DNA of 64,000 nt, taken from NCBI RefSeq assembly GCF_017741815.1, contig NZ_JAGHMF010000020.1, forward strand, positions 173,479-237,478, in the 5' to 3' direction. A program made the position numbers and the translations under genes. Source of the DNA: Rhizobium sp. 16-488-2b (lineage in GTDB: Bacteria; Pseudomonadota; Alphaproteobacteria; Rhizobiales; Rhizobiaceae). Positions 27,736 to 36,691 of the stretch are shown piece by piece (position 1 is the first letter of the stretch; every line of letters begins with the position of its first letter). The notes below the pieces were generated by a model. That model saw nothing but the letters and a program-made list of their open reading frames with translations, had not been told where the DNA came from and searched no databases.

Positions 27736-28637
27736 GCAACGATCCGCAATCGATCCCGCCCGCCCTGCTTGGCGTGATAGAGCGCCTCGTCGGCGCGCGC
27801 ATAAAGCTCGCGCGCGGTATCGCCGGGATGCAGTTCCGCAAGCCCGGCCGAGCAGGTGTAGGAGAAACTCGGTACATTTAGGATCGGCCGGGCGCCGCGC
27901 ACCGTCGTCAAGATCCGCTCGATGATCAGCTCACCCTGCGCCAGGGTCGTATCCGGCAGGATAAGCATGAACTCCTCGCCGCCGATCCGCCCGAAACTGT
28001 CGCGCCGGCGCACGAGGGGATGCACCCGGCGGGCGAAATCGACCAGCACGTCGTCGCCCGTCTGATGCCCGTAGAGATCGTTGATGCGCTTGAAGAAATC
28101 GAGGTCGATGATGCAGATGCAACCACCCGCGGGCCGCGGCGCGGCATGCCCGTTGGCAAGACTGTCGAGCGCCGCCATCATGAAACGGCGGTTGGAGACG
28201 CTGGTAAGCTCGTCCGTCTGCGATGCCTTCAGCGCGAAGTCGCGATCCTGCCTGACATCCCGCTCGCTGGCCTTCAGATGCGTGATGTCGCTGGCGATGC
28301 AGAGCATCCAGCCGTCCTTCTGAACGGTCTCCGTCATCCACAGCCAGCGCCCGTCGACCACATCCGTCTCGAAGGCGCGAAACGGCAGCTTGCCGCGCCG
28401 CGATTGCGCCGAGACCAGCCAGGTCTCGAAGTCGGAGGTCCGGATGATTGTGCCCTTGCCGCTGCGCGTATTGCGCCGCATCAGGTCGGCCCACAGGGGG
28501 CATTCCTCGGGCTCCAAGGCAAAGGTCGTGCGAAAGGCCGGGTTTGCATAGCGCAGACGATCGTCCTGATCATAAAGCGCGATCAGGACGGAACTGTCCT
28601 CCTGCAATTCCGCAAGCCGCTCCGATATCTGGTTCAT
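27732..28637 (-). CDS. PAS-GGDEF diguanylate cyclase
   Basis: A 301-residue protein. A PAS-like sensor domain covers roughly residues 10-125 and a GGDEF domain the rest. The active-site motif is GGEEF at residues 219-223. An RxxD inhibitory site (RRRD, ending five residues before GGEEF) shows product inhibition by c-di-GMP. It has no membrane segment, so it senses a cytoplasmic signal. It would raise c-di-GMP and favour attachment. It is monocistronic and convergent with pabC. Confidence 0.92.
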   Translation of the reverse strand: MNQISERLAELQEDSSVLIALYDQDDRLRYANPAFRTTFALEPEECPLWADLMRRNTRSGKGTIIRTSDFETWLVSAQSRRGKLPFRAFETDVVDGRWLWMTETVQKDGWMLCIASDITHLKASERDVRQDRDFALKASQTDELTSVSNRRFMMAALDSLANGHAAPRPAGGCICIIDLDFFKRINDLYGHQTGDDVLVDFARRVHPLVRRRDSFGRIGGEEFMLILPDTTLAQGELIIERILTTVRGARPILNVPSFSYTCSAGLAELHPGDTARELYARADEALYHAKQGGRDRLRIVA

Positions 28638-28805
28638 CCGATGGTTCCGGGGCGTGGATATAAGATGATTCGCAGTTTGACGCTGAAATCTGAAAAGAAG
28701 ATGGATGGTTTCGGCGCAATTGCACTATTCGGTTGTTTCGGAACGCGACGCCTTGGTTCGCGAGGGCGATAGTCGCCGGGCTGGCGGTTTCGGAGGGGTA
28801 AGGCA

Positions 28806-29177
28806 ATGAACAGCGAACTGCGCGACCACATCCGTTTGCTCGAGGAGAGGTTGTTCGACCAGACGGTCCGCAACACGCGCAGCCTGCTGGAGACCCTGCT
28901 CTCACCGGATTTTCGCGAGATCGGCAGCTCCGGTCGCCTTTATCGTTACGAGGAGATCATCACCGCTCTGCTGGAAGAGCCCAGCGATGGCACGACGCGC
29001 CAGCTGACCGATTTCGAAATTCAAACACTGGCATCCGACGTGGTTCTCGCCACCTATCGCTCGGAGCGCATCGTCCAGGGCGAGCCACCCGTCCGGGCGC
29101 TCCGCAGCTCCATCTGGCGCCGCGACGCCAACGGCGCGTGGCGGATGGTCTTCCATCAGGGCACGCCGGAGCGTTAG
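28806..29177 (+). CDS. DUF4440 / NTF2-like protein
   Basis: A 123-residue protein with the small alpha+beta cone fold of the SnoaL/NTF2-like DUF4440 family. An N-terminal helix (LEERLFDQTV) is followed by FREIGSSGRLYRYEEI and ends with the typical WRMVFHQGTP strand. Members bind small ligands or act as small enzymes, and the substrate is unknown. GGAGG lies 8 nt before the ATG. The stop overlaps the convergent small gene by 4 nt. Confidence 0.8.
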   Translation: MNSELRDHIRLLEERLFDQTVRNTRSLLETLLSPDFREIGSSGRLYRYEEIITALLEEPSDGTTRQLTDFEIQTLASDVVLATYRSERIVQGEPPVRALRSSIWRRDANGAWRMVFHQGTPER

Positions 29178-29365
29178 CCCTGAGGCTTTTGATCGCTGCT
29201 TGATCGAGGCGATTTCCGGATATCGACCTCTGGCGGCGGAAGTTCGTTCTCGGTTCCCCAGGACGACAACCAGGCACACATCGCCTCGTTGGAAATGAAC
29301 TCACCGCGATCGGCGGCCAATATTGCGGCGTCGATAGACGCCGCCAGTTCGTCGTCATCAGCCAT
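29174..29365 (-). CDS. small protein, possible orphan antitoxin
   Basis: A 63-residue acidic protein, MADDDELAASIDAAILAADRG with SNEAMCAWLSSWGTENELPPPE. The pattern of a short helical start followed by an acidic tail with WGT-ENELPPP recalls small antitoxin-like proteins of alphaproteobacteria. I cannot name the family firmly. No toxin gene lies beside it: the neighbours are DUF4440 and DUF3445. The ATG at 29365 has a GAGAGG site; a GTG at 29383 is an alternative. Confidence 0.5.
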   Translation of the reverse strand: MADDDELAASIDAAILAADRGEFISNEAMCAWLSSWGTENELPPPEVDIRKSPRSSSDQKPQG

Positions 29366-29422
29366 CGCCCGGCCTCTCGTCACCTATTGCCAGCAGGCTA
29401 GCAAATCGGCACTTTGCTGACA

Positions 29423-30295
29423 ATGACGCCACCGACCTACACGCCCTATGACGGCTCGACCAAGCCCTTTACCATCGGCCTGATGCCGCTCGATCCCGAT
29501 CGCTGGATCGAGCCCGATGCCGATTGGGCCCACTATGTCGGCGAGAAGCGTGCGCTGGTCGAGAGCAGTCGCGACGACGTCTTCGTCGCCGAAGCCGACA
29601 CATCGGACGCGCAGCAGGAAGCACTCGACCTGCTGCGTCAGCATCTGCGCGAACGCCACCCCAACCTCTGTCCCGACGTGCCAGACACTGGCAGCGATCT
29701 CCCGCCGCTGCTCAGCGCCGGCCTGATGATCCAGGACGATCTCGTCATCATGCGCCGCAAGCCGGATGGCTGGCATCTCGTGGCCGGCTTCGTCGCCTTC
29801 CCCTCCTCCTGGTCGCTGCGCGAAAAATTCGGCCGGCCGATGCATGCGATCCATGCGGATGTGCCGGGCTTTGGCGAGGGCACGCGCAATGCCACCCTGA
29901 TCCACCGCATCTTCGACAATCTGCAGGTTTCTCAACCGGTCGAGCGGCTGAACTGGTCGGTCAACACCTCGAGTGCCCTCTTCCTGCCGCTCTCCAAGCA
30001 TCGCCGCCCGCCGCAGGCAGAACCCTTTACGCTCGCCGATCGCTTCGCCCGCGTCGAGCGCCAGACGCTGCGCAAGCTCCCTCGGTCGGGCGATGTCCTC
30101 TTCACGATCCGCGTCTACGTCGATCCGATCTCCGCTATTGCCCATCACCCGCAGGCGCAAAGCCTGGCGGCAAGCTTCGCAGCCCAGCTCGAAAGCCTCG
30201 ACGAGCACCAGGCCGCCTACAAGGGACTGAGCCTGCAGAAGCGCGAACTGGCGGCGAAATTGCACGCGTTTGCAAGCAGCGATCGCTTCACCTGA
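29423..30295 (+). CDS. DUF3445 heme-dependent oxidative N-demethylase-like protein
   Basis: About 290 residues of the DUF3445 family, whose characterised member is the alpha subunit of a heme-dependent dimethylamine monooxygenase. The region LVIMRRKPDGWHLVAGFVAFPSSW and the RVERQTLRKLPRSGDVLFTIRVYVD segment are family core. Conserved histidines in HAIHADVPGF are candidates for heme or iron contact. No other demethylase subunit gene is adjacent, so its substrate is unclear. The ATG at 29423 is preferred to a TTG at 29414. Confidence 0.78.
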   Translation: MTPPTYTPYDGSTKPFTIGLMPLDPDRWIEPDADWAHYVGEKRALVESSRDDVFVAEADTSDAQQEALDLLRQHLRERHPNLCPDVPDTGSDLPPLLSAGLMIQDDLVIMRRKPDGWHLVAGFVAFPSSWSLREKFGRPMHAIHADVPGFGEGTRNATLIHRIFDNLQVSQPVERLNWSVNTSSALFLPLSKHRRPPQAEPFTLADRFARVERQTLRKLPRSGDVLFTIRVYVDPISAIAHHPQAQSLAASFAAQLESLDEHQAAYKGLSLQKRELAAKLHAFASSDRFT

Positions 30296-30432
30296 TATTT
30301 ACATTCCCGGCCGGAACGCTCTTTATTGTGACGTGATTTTGTGATTAGAGCCGGTCACCTAGCGGTATTTGAACGATTTCAAATGAATTCTTAGAGGCCT
30401 CTCGCCTTCGTCGCCTTCCACAGGAGAAAAGA

Positions 30433-31884
30433 ATGACGGAACAGAACCACCCGGTATATGCCGAAATTACCGGCCCGATCGTCATGATCGGCTTTGGCTC
30501 CATTGGCCGCGGCACGCTGCCCCTGATCGAGCGCCACTTCAAGTTCGACAAGAGCCGGATGGTCGTCATCGACCCGCGTGAAGAGCCCTCCGACATGGAG
30601 ATCTTGAAGCAGCACGGCGTCCGTCACATCAAGGAATATGTGACGAAGGACAACTACAAGGACCTGCTGAAGCCGCTTCTGACCGAAGGCGAAGGCCAGG
30701 GTTTCTGCGTCAACCTCTCGGTTGACACCGGTTCGCTCGACCTGATGAAGCTCTGCCGCAAGCTCGACGTTCTCTACATCGACACCGTCGTCGAGCCGTG
30801 GCTCGGCTTCTACTTCGACAAGTCCATGAAGAACGCCGACCGCACCAACTATGCGCTGCGCGAAACCGTTCGCAAGGAAAAGGCAAAGAACCCTGGTGGC
30901 GCCACCGCCGTTTCCACCTGCGGCGCAAACCCGGGCATGGTTTCCTGGTTCGTCAAGCAGGCGCTGGTCAACCTCGCAAACGACACCGGCCTGAAGTTCG
31001 ACGAGCCGGATCAGCATGACCGCGAAGGCTGGGCCAAGCTGATGAAGAAGCTCGGCGTCAAGGGCGTCCACATCGCAGAGCGCGACACGCAGCTCACCAA
31101 GAACCCGAAGCCGCTCAACGTCTTCTGGAACACCTGGTCCGTCGAAGGCTTCATTTCCGAAGGTCTGCAGCCGGCTGAACTCGGCTGGGGCACCCACGAA
31201 AACTGGATGCCGAAGAACGCCAAGAAGCACAAGAAGGGCTGCCAGGCCGCCATCTATCTCGAGCAGCCGGGCGCCAACACCCGCGTTCGCACCTGGTGCC
31301 CGACGCCTGGCCCGCAGTATGGCTTCCTCGTCACCCACAACGAGTCCATCTCGATCGCCGATTACTTCACGGTGCGCGACAAGGACGGCGAAGTGACCTT
31401 CCGCCCGACCTGCCACTACGCCTACCATCCCGCCAACGACGCCGTTCTGTCGCTGCATGAGATGTTCGGCAATGGCGGCACCGCGCAGCCGGTTCACCAC
31501 GTTCTCGACGAGCATGAACTCGTAGACGGCGTCGACGAACTCGGCGTGCTGCTCTACGGCCACGAGAAGAACGCCTACTGGTTCGGCTCGCGCCTGTCGC
31601 TCGAAGAGACCCGTCGCATCGCGCCTTACCAGAACGCCACCGGCCTGCAGGTCACCTCGGCGGTTCTGGCCGGCATGGTCTACGCGCTTGAAAACCCGAA
31701 GGCCGGCATCGTCGAAGCCGACGAGATCGACTACAAGCGCTGCCTCGAAGTACAGCTGCCCTACCTCGGCCCGGTCGAAGGTCACTACACCGACTGGACC
31801 CCGCTCGATGGCCGCCCGGGCCTCTTCCCCGAGGACATCGACACCAAGGATCCTTGGCAGTTCAAGAACATCCTCGTTCGCTGA
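30433..31884 (+). CDS. hss: homospermidine synthase
   Basis: A 483-residue NAD-dependent enzyme that makes sym-homospermidine from putrescine, the characteristic polyamine of rhizobia. The dinucleotide motif GFGSIGRG is at residues 20-27. The segments SVDTGSLDLM, YIDTVVEPWLGFY and CGANPGMVSWFVKQAL are strongly conserved in the family. An AGGAGAAAAG site precedes the ATG, and a hairpin terminator follows. It is monocistronic. Confidence 0.95.
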   Translation: MTEQNHPVYAEITGPIVMIGFGSIGRGTLPLIERHFKFDKSRMVVIDPREEPSDMEILKQHGVRHIKEYVTKDNYKDLLKPLLTEGEGQGFCVNLSVDTGSLDLMKLCRKLDVLYIDTVVEPWLGFYFDKSMKNADRTNYALRETVRKEKAKNPGGATAVSTCGANPGMVSWFVKQALVNLANDTGLKFDEPDQHDREGWAKLMKKLGVKGVHIAERDTQLTKNPKPLNVFWNTWSVEGFISEGLQPAELGWGTHENWMPKNAKKHKKGCQAAIYLEQPGANTRVRTWCPTPGPQYGFLVTHNESISIADYFTVRDKDGEVTFRPTCHYAYHPANDAVLSLHEMFGNGGTAQPVHHVLDEHELVDGVDELGVLLYGHEKNAYWFGSRLSLEETRRIAPYQNATGLQVTSAVLAGMVYALENPKAGIVEADEIDYKRCLEVQLPYLGPVEGHYTDWTPLDGRPGLFPEDIDTKDPWQFKNILVR

Positions 31885-31909
31885 TAGAAACGAGATCACG
31901 ATCACCAGA

Positions 31910-31935
31910 TGCCCGCCGCAAGGCGGGCATTTTTG
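31910..31935 (+). terminator. terminator of hss
   Basis: GCCCGCC, a GCAA loop region and GGCGGGC are followed by ATTTTTG, 25 nt beyond the hss stop codons. A classical rho-independent terminator. Confidence 0.88.
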
Positions 31936-32055
31936 TAACGCCTGCTGTATAAATGCCCTGACGCGCGCAAGAAGCCTTGCCTTCCCGGAACGCTCGCGCC
32001 ATGTGTTCGTTAACCAAGCGTTATGTTTTTCGGTCTGAACTTCCGGGAGAATCTT

Positions 32056-32424
32056 ATGAGACTCAAAACCCTCCTCGTGATCGCGAGTGCTTCGGCGGCC
32101 CTTTCGGCCTGCGTTCCGCAGTCACCGCGTCCGATGCCCGTTGCCGCCGCCCCGGCGCAGACAGGCGTGGAAGGCTCCTGGTCGGATCCGAACGGCATCA
32201 TCTCCACCTTCCAGGCCGGCACGTTCACGACGCGCACGACCGACACCAACCAGATGCTGGCCTCCGGCACCTACATCAACACGTCGCCGACGCTGGTCGA
32301 GATCAACATGACCTCGCTGGTGCGCAAGACGCAGTCCAAGGTCAACTGCGCGCTGGTCACCCAGAGCCAGCTCAACTGCACCTCCGACAGCGGCTCGCAG
32401 TTCAGCCTCAACCGCCACATGTAA
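32056..32424 (+). CDS. omp10: Omp10-type outer-membrane lipoprotein
   Basis: A 122-residue lipoprotein. Signal peptide MRLKTLLVIASASAALSAC has the lipidated Cys at residue 19. The body (GSWSDPNGI, TFTTRTTDTNQMLASGTY, LVEINMTSLVR, KVNCALVTQSQLNCTS) is clearly like Brucella Omp10. The likely role is outer-membrane integrity. The ATG at 32056 is preferred over the open frame from 32023 because it gives a proper lipobox. A terminator follows. Confidence 0.92.
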   Translation: MRLKTLLVIASASAALSACVPQSPRPMPVAAAPAQTGVEGSWSDPNGIISTFQAGTFTTRTTDTNQMLASGTYINTSPTLVEINMTSLVRKTQSKVNCALVTQSQLNCTSDSGSQFSLNRHM

Positions 32425-32445
32425 ATCGCCTTATATGGCCGATCG

Positions 32446-32476
32446 AAAAAGCTCCCCTCGCGGGAGCTTTTTTTGT
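32446..32476 (+). terminator. terminator of omp10
   Basis: GCTCCC, CTCGC and GGGAGC are followed by seven Ts and preceded by an A run. A strong rho-independent terminator, possibly working in both directions. Confidence 0.88.
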
Positions 32477-32584
32477 TTACCGCTCTTGGAATGCACCCGC
32501 GCTGTCACAGGTTTTTCTCTTGCGGCCACTAAGGGTTGATGGAAACATCGACCGCGTAGGGACGGCGAGGCTTGGGGGACTGGT

Positions 32585-32623
32585 ATCCGGTAAACCGGAT
32601 CGGGTTCGAGCGTCGCCGATAAA
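32585..32623 (+). promoter_or_regulatory. structured 5' leader of the nucleotidase gene
   Basis: ATCCGG-TAAA-CCGGAT (32585-32600) is followed by ATCGG (32599-32603) able to pair with CCGAT just downstream. The two stems share two bases and cannot both form fully. They end shortly before the AGGAG ribosome site. No known riboswitch class was recognised. Confidence 0.3.
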
Positions 32624-32637
32624 ACCAGGAGAACAGG

Positions 32638-34539
32638 ATGACGAAATCGTTTCAATTCGGTCTGCTGACCGCGTCCGTATTGGCGCTGTCGAGCAGTGCC
32701 GCCTTTGCCGATTACCAGCTCAATATTTTGCACATCAACGATTTCCATTCGCGCATCGAGGCGATCAACAAGTTCGATTCCACCTGCTCGGCCGAAGAGG
32801 AGAGCAAGAAGGAATGCTTCGGCGGCGCCGCCCGCCTGAAGACCGCCATCGACCAGCGCCGCGCCGCATTGGCCGGCCAGAACGTGCTGACGCTGAACGC
32901 CGGCGACAATTTCCAGGGCTCGCTGTTCTATTCGACATACAAGGGCACCGCCGAACTGGAGATGGTCAACGCCATCAAGTTCGACGCCATGACGCTCGGC
33001 AACCATGAATTCGACGACGGCGAAAAGGCGCTGGCGCCGTTCATGGACAAGGTCGCCTTCCCCGTCACCGCCGCCAATGTCGAAATCTCCGACGCCTCGA
33101 CGATCAAGAAGAAGCCGGAACCCTCGGTCGTGCCCGAGATCGGCGGCCAGAAGATCGGCATCATCGGCGTCGTCACCACCGAAACCCCGGAGCTCGCCTC
33201 CCCCGGCCCGAACGTTAAGTTCACCGACGATGTCGCGGCGATCACCAAGGAAGCCGCCAAGCTGAAGGCCGGGGGCGTCAACAAGATCATCGCGCTGACG
33301 CATGTCGGCTATACCAGGGACCTCTCCGACATCGCCAAGATCCCGGATGTCGATGTCGTCGTCGGCGGCCACTCGCACACGCTTCTGTCGAACACCGATC
33401 CGAAGGCTGAAGGCCCTTATCCGACCATGGTCGACAATCCCGGTGGCTATAAGGTTCCCGTCGTCACCGCCGCCTCCTACAGCAAGTATCTCGGCGATGT
33501 CGTGATCACCTTCGACGACAACGGCGTCGTCAAGGAAGCCAAGGGCGACCCGATCCTGATCGACAGCTCGTTCACGCCCGACCCCCAGATCGCCGCCCGC
33601 ATCACCGAGCTCGCCAAGCCGATCGAAGACCTGCGCAAGAAGGTCATCGGCTCCTCCGAGGGCCCGATCGAAGGCGACCGCAAGGTCTGCCGCGTCGAGG
33701 AATGCTCGATGGGCAACCTCGTCGCCGACGCGATGCTCGATCGCGGCAAAAGCCAGGGCATGCAGATCGCCATCCAGAACGGCGGCGGCCTGCGCTCGTC
33801 GATCGACGGCGGCGATGTCACCCAGGGCGAAGTCGTCACCGTGCTGCCCTTCCAGAACACGCTCGCCACCTTCCAGCTGACAGGCGCCGATATCCGCACG
33901 GCGCTGGAAAACGGCCTCGGCAAGATCGAGGAAGGCGCCGGCCGCTTCCCGCAGGTGGCGGGCATGAAGTACAGCTTCGACAAGTCCAAGCCCCCGGGCA
34001 GCCGCGTCGTCTCCGTCGAGGTCAAGGACGGCGACGCATTCGTGGCGCTGGATGATGCCAAGACCTACGGCGTGGTCACCAACAACTACATGCGCGCAGG
34101 CGGCGACGGCTATTCGATCTTCGCCACAGCAGGCAAGAACGCCTATGACTTCGGCCCTGATCTCGCCGACGTTACCGCCGATTTCCTCGCCGCCCATTCG
34201 CCCTACAAGCCCTACACGGATGGCCGCGTGACCGAGGTCGCCTCTTCGGCCGCAGCGCCTGCACCGACGGCACCGGCAGCAACGCCGGCACCGGCCACGC
34301 CTGAAGCAACGCCCGCTCCCGCCACCCCGGCCGCAACGGCACCGTCCACGGAAGCCCCTGCGGCGCTCGCACCGAACACGCCGACCACCCACGTCATCGC
34401 ATCTGGCGACACGCTGTGGGATCTCGCCAAGCAGTTCTATGGCGACGGCACGCTCTGGAAGAAGATCTCTGAGGCCAACGGCAAGCCGACCCCGCGCCAT
34501 CTGACGGTTGGCAAGGAGCTGCAGATCCCGTCCAAGTAA
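32638..34539 (+). CDS. 5'-nucleotidase/metallophosphatase with C-terminal LysM
   Basis: A 633-residue secreted enzyme. The signal peptide ends in SSAAFA. A metallophosphatase domain follows with NILHINDFHS, NAGDNFQGS, TLGNHEFDDG and VVGGHSHTLL, then a 5'-nucleotidase C domain with QNGGGLRSS. About 45 Ala/Pro/Thr-rich linker residues lead to a LysM domain (VIASGDTLWDLAKQFYGDG) at the C-terminus. It would hydrolyse extracellular or periplasmic nucleotides while anchored to peptidoglycan. The hairpin-rich leader and terminator show it is monocistronic. Confidence 0.92.
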   Translation: MTKSFQFGLLTASVLALSSSAAFADYQLNILHINDFHSRIEAINKFDSTCSAEEESKKECFGGAARLKTAIDQRRAALAGQNVLTLNAGDNFQGSLFYSTYKGTAELEMVNAIKFDAMTLGNHEFDDGEKALAPFMDKVAFPVTAANVEISDASTIKKKPEPSVVPEIGGQKIGIIGVVTTETPELASPGPNVKFTDDVAAITKEAAKLKAGGVNKIIALTHVGYTRDLSDIAKIPDVDVVVGGHSHTLLSNTDPKAEGPYPTMVDNPGGYKVPVVTAASYSKYLGDVVITFDDNGVVKEAKGDPILIDSSFTPDPQIAARITELAKPIEDLRKKVIGSSEGPIEGDRKVCRVEECSMGNLVADAMLDRGKSQGMQIAIQNGGGLRSSIDGGDVTQGEVVTVLPFQNTLATFQLTGADIRTALENGLGKIEEGAGRFPQVAGMKYSFDKSKPPGSRVVSVEVKDGDAFVALDDAKTYGVVTNNYMRAGGDGYSIFATAGKNAYDFGPDLADVTADFLAAHSPYKPYTDGRVTEVASSAAAPAPTAPAATPAPATPEATPAPATPAATAPSTEAPAALAPNTPTTHVIASGDTLWDLAKQFYGDGTLWKKISEANGKPTPRHLTVGKELQIPSK

Positions 34540-34588
34540 GCCTTGCGGCTGGACGCAATAAAGTATGACGATTTGTCCCAATGATCTG

Positions 34589-34622
34589 AGCCGGTCCGGG
34601 GTTTCCCGGGCCGGCTTTTGTT
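34589..34622 (+). terminator. terminator of the nucleotidase gene
   Basis: GCCGGTCCGGG, GTTT and CCCGGGCCGGC are followed by TTTTG, 50 nt beyond the stop. The stem is very stable. Confidence 0.82.
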
Positions 34623-34687
34623 CCTATAGGGTGAACCATTCGATCTCGTCCGCGTATGAGCGGCTGAGCAGCAGAACTGAGGTTTGA

Positions 34688-35725
34688 ATGACGACCGTTG
34701 ATACCACGCACCATCCGTCGGCACACCCGAAGGTGAACTATGGCAAGGTGGGCGTCCTGCTCGTCAATCTCGGCACCCCTGACGGCACCGACTACACCTC
34801 GATGCGCCGCTATCTCAAGGAATTCCTGACCGACAAGCGCGTCATCGAATGGTCGCCCTGGAAGTGGTATCCGATCCTCTTCGGCATCGTCCTCAACACC
34901 CGCCCCGGCAAGGTCGGCAAGGCTTACGAGCTGATCTGGAACAAGGAGAAGGACGAGAGCTATCTGCGCACCTACACCCGCAGCCAGTCGGACCTGATGG
35001 CCGAGCGGTTGAAAGATTTGGAGAACGTCAAGGTCGACTGGGCCATGCGCTACGGCACCCCCTCGATCGCCTCGCGCATCCAGGCGCTGAAGGACGACGG
35101 CTGCGACAAGATCGTGCTCTTCCCGCTCTATCCGCAATATGCAGCCGCCACCACCGCGACCGTCAACGACAAGGCTTTCCAGCACCTGTTGAAGATGCGC
35201 TGGCAGCCGGCGCTACGCACCGTGCCCGATTATCACGACGACGACACCTATATCGAGGCGCTGGCCAACTCGATCACCAAGCATCTGTCGACGCTCGATT
35301 GGCAACCGGAAAAGATCATCGCCTCCTTCCACGGCATCCCCATGTCCTACTTCAAGAAGGGCGACCCCTATTACTGCCAGTGCCAGAAGACCGGCCGCCT
35401 GCTGCGCGAAAAGCTCGGTCTCTCGAAGGACCAGTTCATGGTCACCTTCCAGTCCCGCTTCGGCCCGGAAGAATGGCTGCAGCCCTATACCGACAAGACG
35501 GTGGAGCAGCTCGCAAAGGACGGCGTGAAAAAGATCGCCGTCCTGAACCCCGGCTTCGTCTCCGACTGTCTGGAGACGCTGGAAGAGATCGCCGAACAGG
35601 CGGCGCATTCGTTCCACGAGAATGGCGGCGAGAAGTTCGCGCATATTCCGTGTCTGAACGACAGCGACGATGGGATGGCGGTGCTGGAGAAGGTGGTGCG
35701 GCGGGAATTGTTGGGGTGGGTTTGA
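34688..35725 (+). CDS. hemH: ferrochelatase
   Basis: A 345-residue enzyme that inserts ferrous iron into protoporphyrin IX, the last step of heme synthesis. Family motifs are GVLLVNLGTPDGTD at the N-terminus, the active-site FHGIPMSYFKKGDPY with the metal-binding His, and NPGFVSDCLETLEEI near the C-terminus. It is transcribed alone, between a terminator and a mosaic repeat. Its heme product would serve the cytochrome o oxidase encoded elsewhere in the window. Confidence 0.96.
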   Translation: MTTVDTTHHPSAHPKVNYGKVGVLLVNLGTPDGTDYTSMRRYLKEFLTDKRVIEWSPWKWYPILFGIVLNTRPGKVGKAYELIWNKEKDESYLRTYTRSQSDLMAERLKDLENVKVDWAMRYGTPSIASRIQALKDDGCDKIVLFPLYPQYAAATTATVNDKAFQHLLKMRWQPALRTVPDYHDDDTYIEALANSITKHLSTLDWQPEKIIASFHGIPMSYFKKGDPYYCQCQKTGRLLREKLGLSKDQFMVTFQSRFGPEEWLQPYTDKTVEQLAKDGVKKIAVLNPGFVSDCLETLEEIAEQAAHSFHENGGEKFAHIPCLNDSDDGMAVLEKVVRRELLGWV

Positions 35726-35766
35726 GGGTAGCGGCTAGGCCTCGTCAGCCGCTGCGACCAGCCATA

Positions 35767-35914
35767 CCCCCCTCTGCCCTGCCGGGCATCTCCCCCACAA
35801 GGGGGGAGATCGACTCGTGGTGAGGTTTACGCCAAACAATTAAGGTGGAGCGAGCGGCTGCCCCCAGCCAATCTCCCCCCTTGTGGGGGAGATGTCCGGC
35901 AGGACAGAGGGGGG
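35767..35914. repeat. 150-bp palindrome-ended mosaic repeat, copy 2
   Basis: The terminal arms are identical to those of the copy at 12189-12338. The core of about 84 nt is the reverse complement of that copy's core, with scattered substitutions. It sits between the convergent hemH and queE genes. Confidence 0.85.
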
Positions 35915-35959
35915 TAACACACGGCAAAACCGAGCCTAAGTGCACTCCTCACAACCCAC

Positions 35960-36691
35960 TCACACCCCCCGCCGATTCCCCCACAACAACACATGCAGCT
36001 GCGGCAGCACCCGGGCTTCGAACCACCGATCCTCGGTCACCTTCCCCACCAGCCACAACATCCGATCCATGATCCCATCGATATCGATCCTGGCATCATC
36101 GTCATCGGCAGGCGGCGGCGTGTGGTTCCCGGGCTGCAGATAAACCGGCAGATCCGGATACCGCGCGGAAGCCTCCCGCGCATAGCCATAATCCCGCTCA
36201 TCGAACACCACGATCTTCAGCGCGATATCAGGCCCGCCGGCGGCCTTCCGTAGACAGTCCTCGAACTGCCCCCAGTCCGTCTCCATGCCGCTCGACGGCG
36301 GCTTCGGGCTCAGCACCAGCGTGTCGAGATCGGCAAACCAATCCCTGGCGACACTGCCTTGCGTCTCCAGCGCGAACCGATAGCCCTCGCCATGTCCGCG
36401 CGCAATCAGCGGCCCCAGCGGCTGGATCGCCGGATTGCCGCCGGAGAGCGAGACAGTCAGTGGCCGCCCGCCCGAGAGCGAAACGACCTCGGCCCAGATC
36501 TCCTCCACCGACATCGGCGTCCATTGATCGCGATATTCGCTGTCGACGGCATGCAGCGTGTCGCACCACGAACAGCGGTAATCGCAGCCGCCAGTGCGCA
36601 CGAAAACCGTCGGCAGGCCGATCAGCACGCCCTCGCCCTGAATGGTTGGCCCGAAGATCTCGCTGACGCGGATCTTGTGATCGGCGCTCAT
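35960..36691 (-). CDS. queE: 7-carboxy-7-deazaguanine synthase
   Basis: A 243-residue radical-SAM enzyme that rearranges 6-carboxytetrahydropterin to 7-carboxy-7-deazaguanine in queuosine synthesis. The [4Fe-4S] cluster motif CDYRCSWC gives Cys36, Cys40 and Cys43. EIFGPTIQGEG is the substrate-binding segment and SLSGGNPAIQP contacts SAM. The ATG at 36691 overlaps the queD stop by 4 nt. The product passes to QueC, whose gene heads the operon. Confidence 0.95.
   Translation of the reverse strand: MSADHKIRVSEIFGPTIQGEGVLIGLPTVFVRTGGCDYRCSWCDTLHAVDSEYRDQWTPMSVEEIWAEVVSLSGGRPLTVSLSGGNPAIQPLGPLIARGHGEGYRFALETQGSVARDWFADLDTLVLSPKPPSSGMETDWGQFEDCLRKAAGGPDIALKIVVFDERDYGYAREASARYPDLPVYLQPGNHTPPPADDDDARIDIDGIMDRMLWLVGKVTEDRWFEARVLPQLHVLLWGNRRGV

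Noticed and set aside
32431..34581. 716-codon minus-strand frame over the nucleotidase gene
   Set aside because: Antisense shadow of a confidently identified gene with signal peptide and catalytic motifs on the plus strand.
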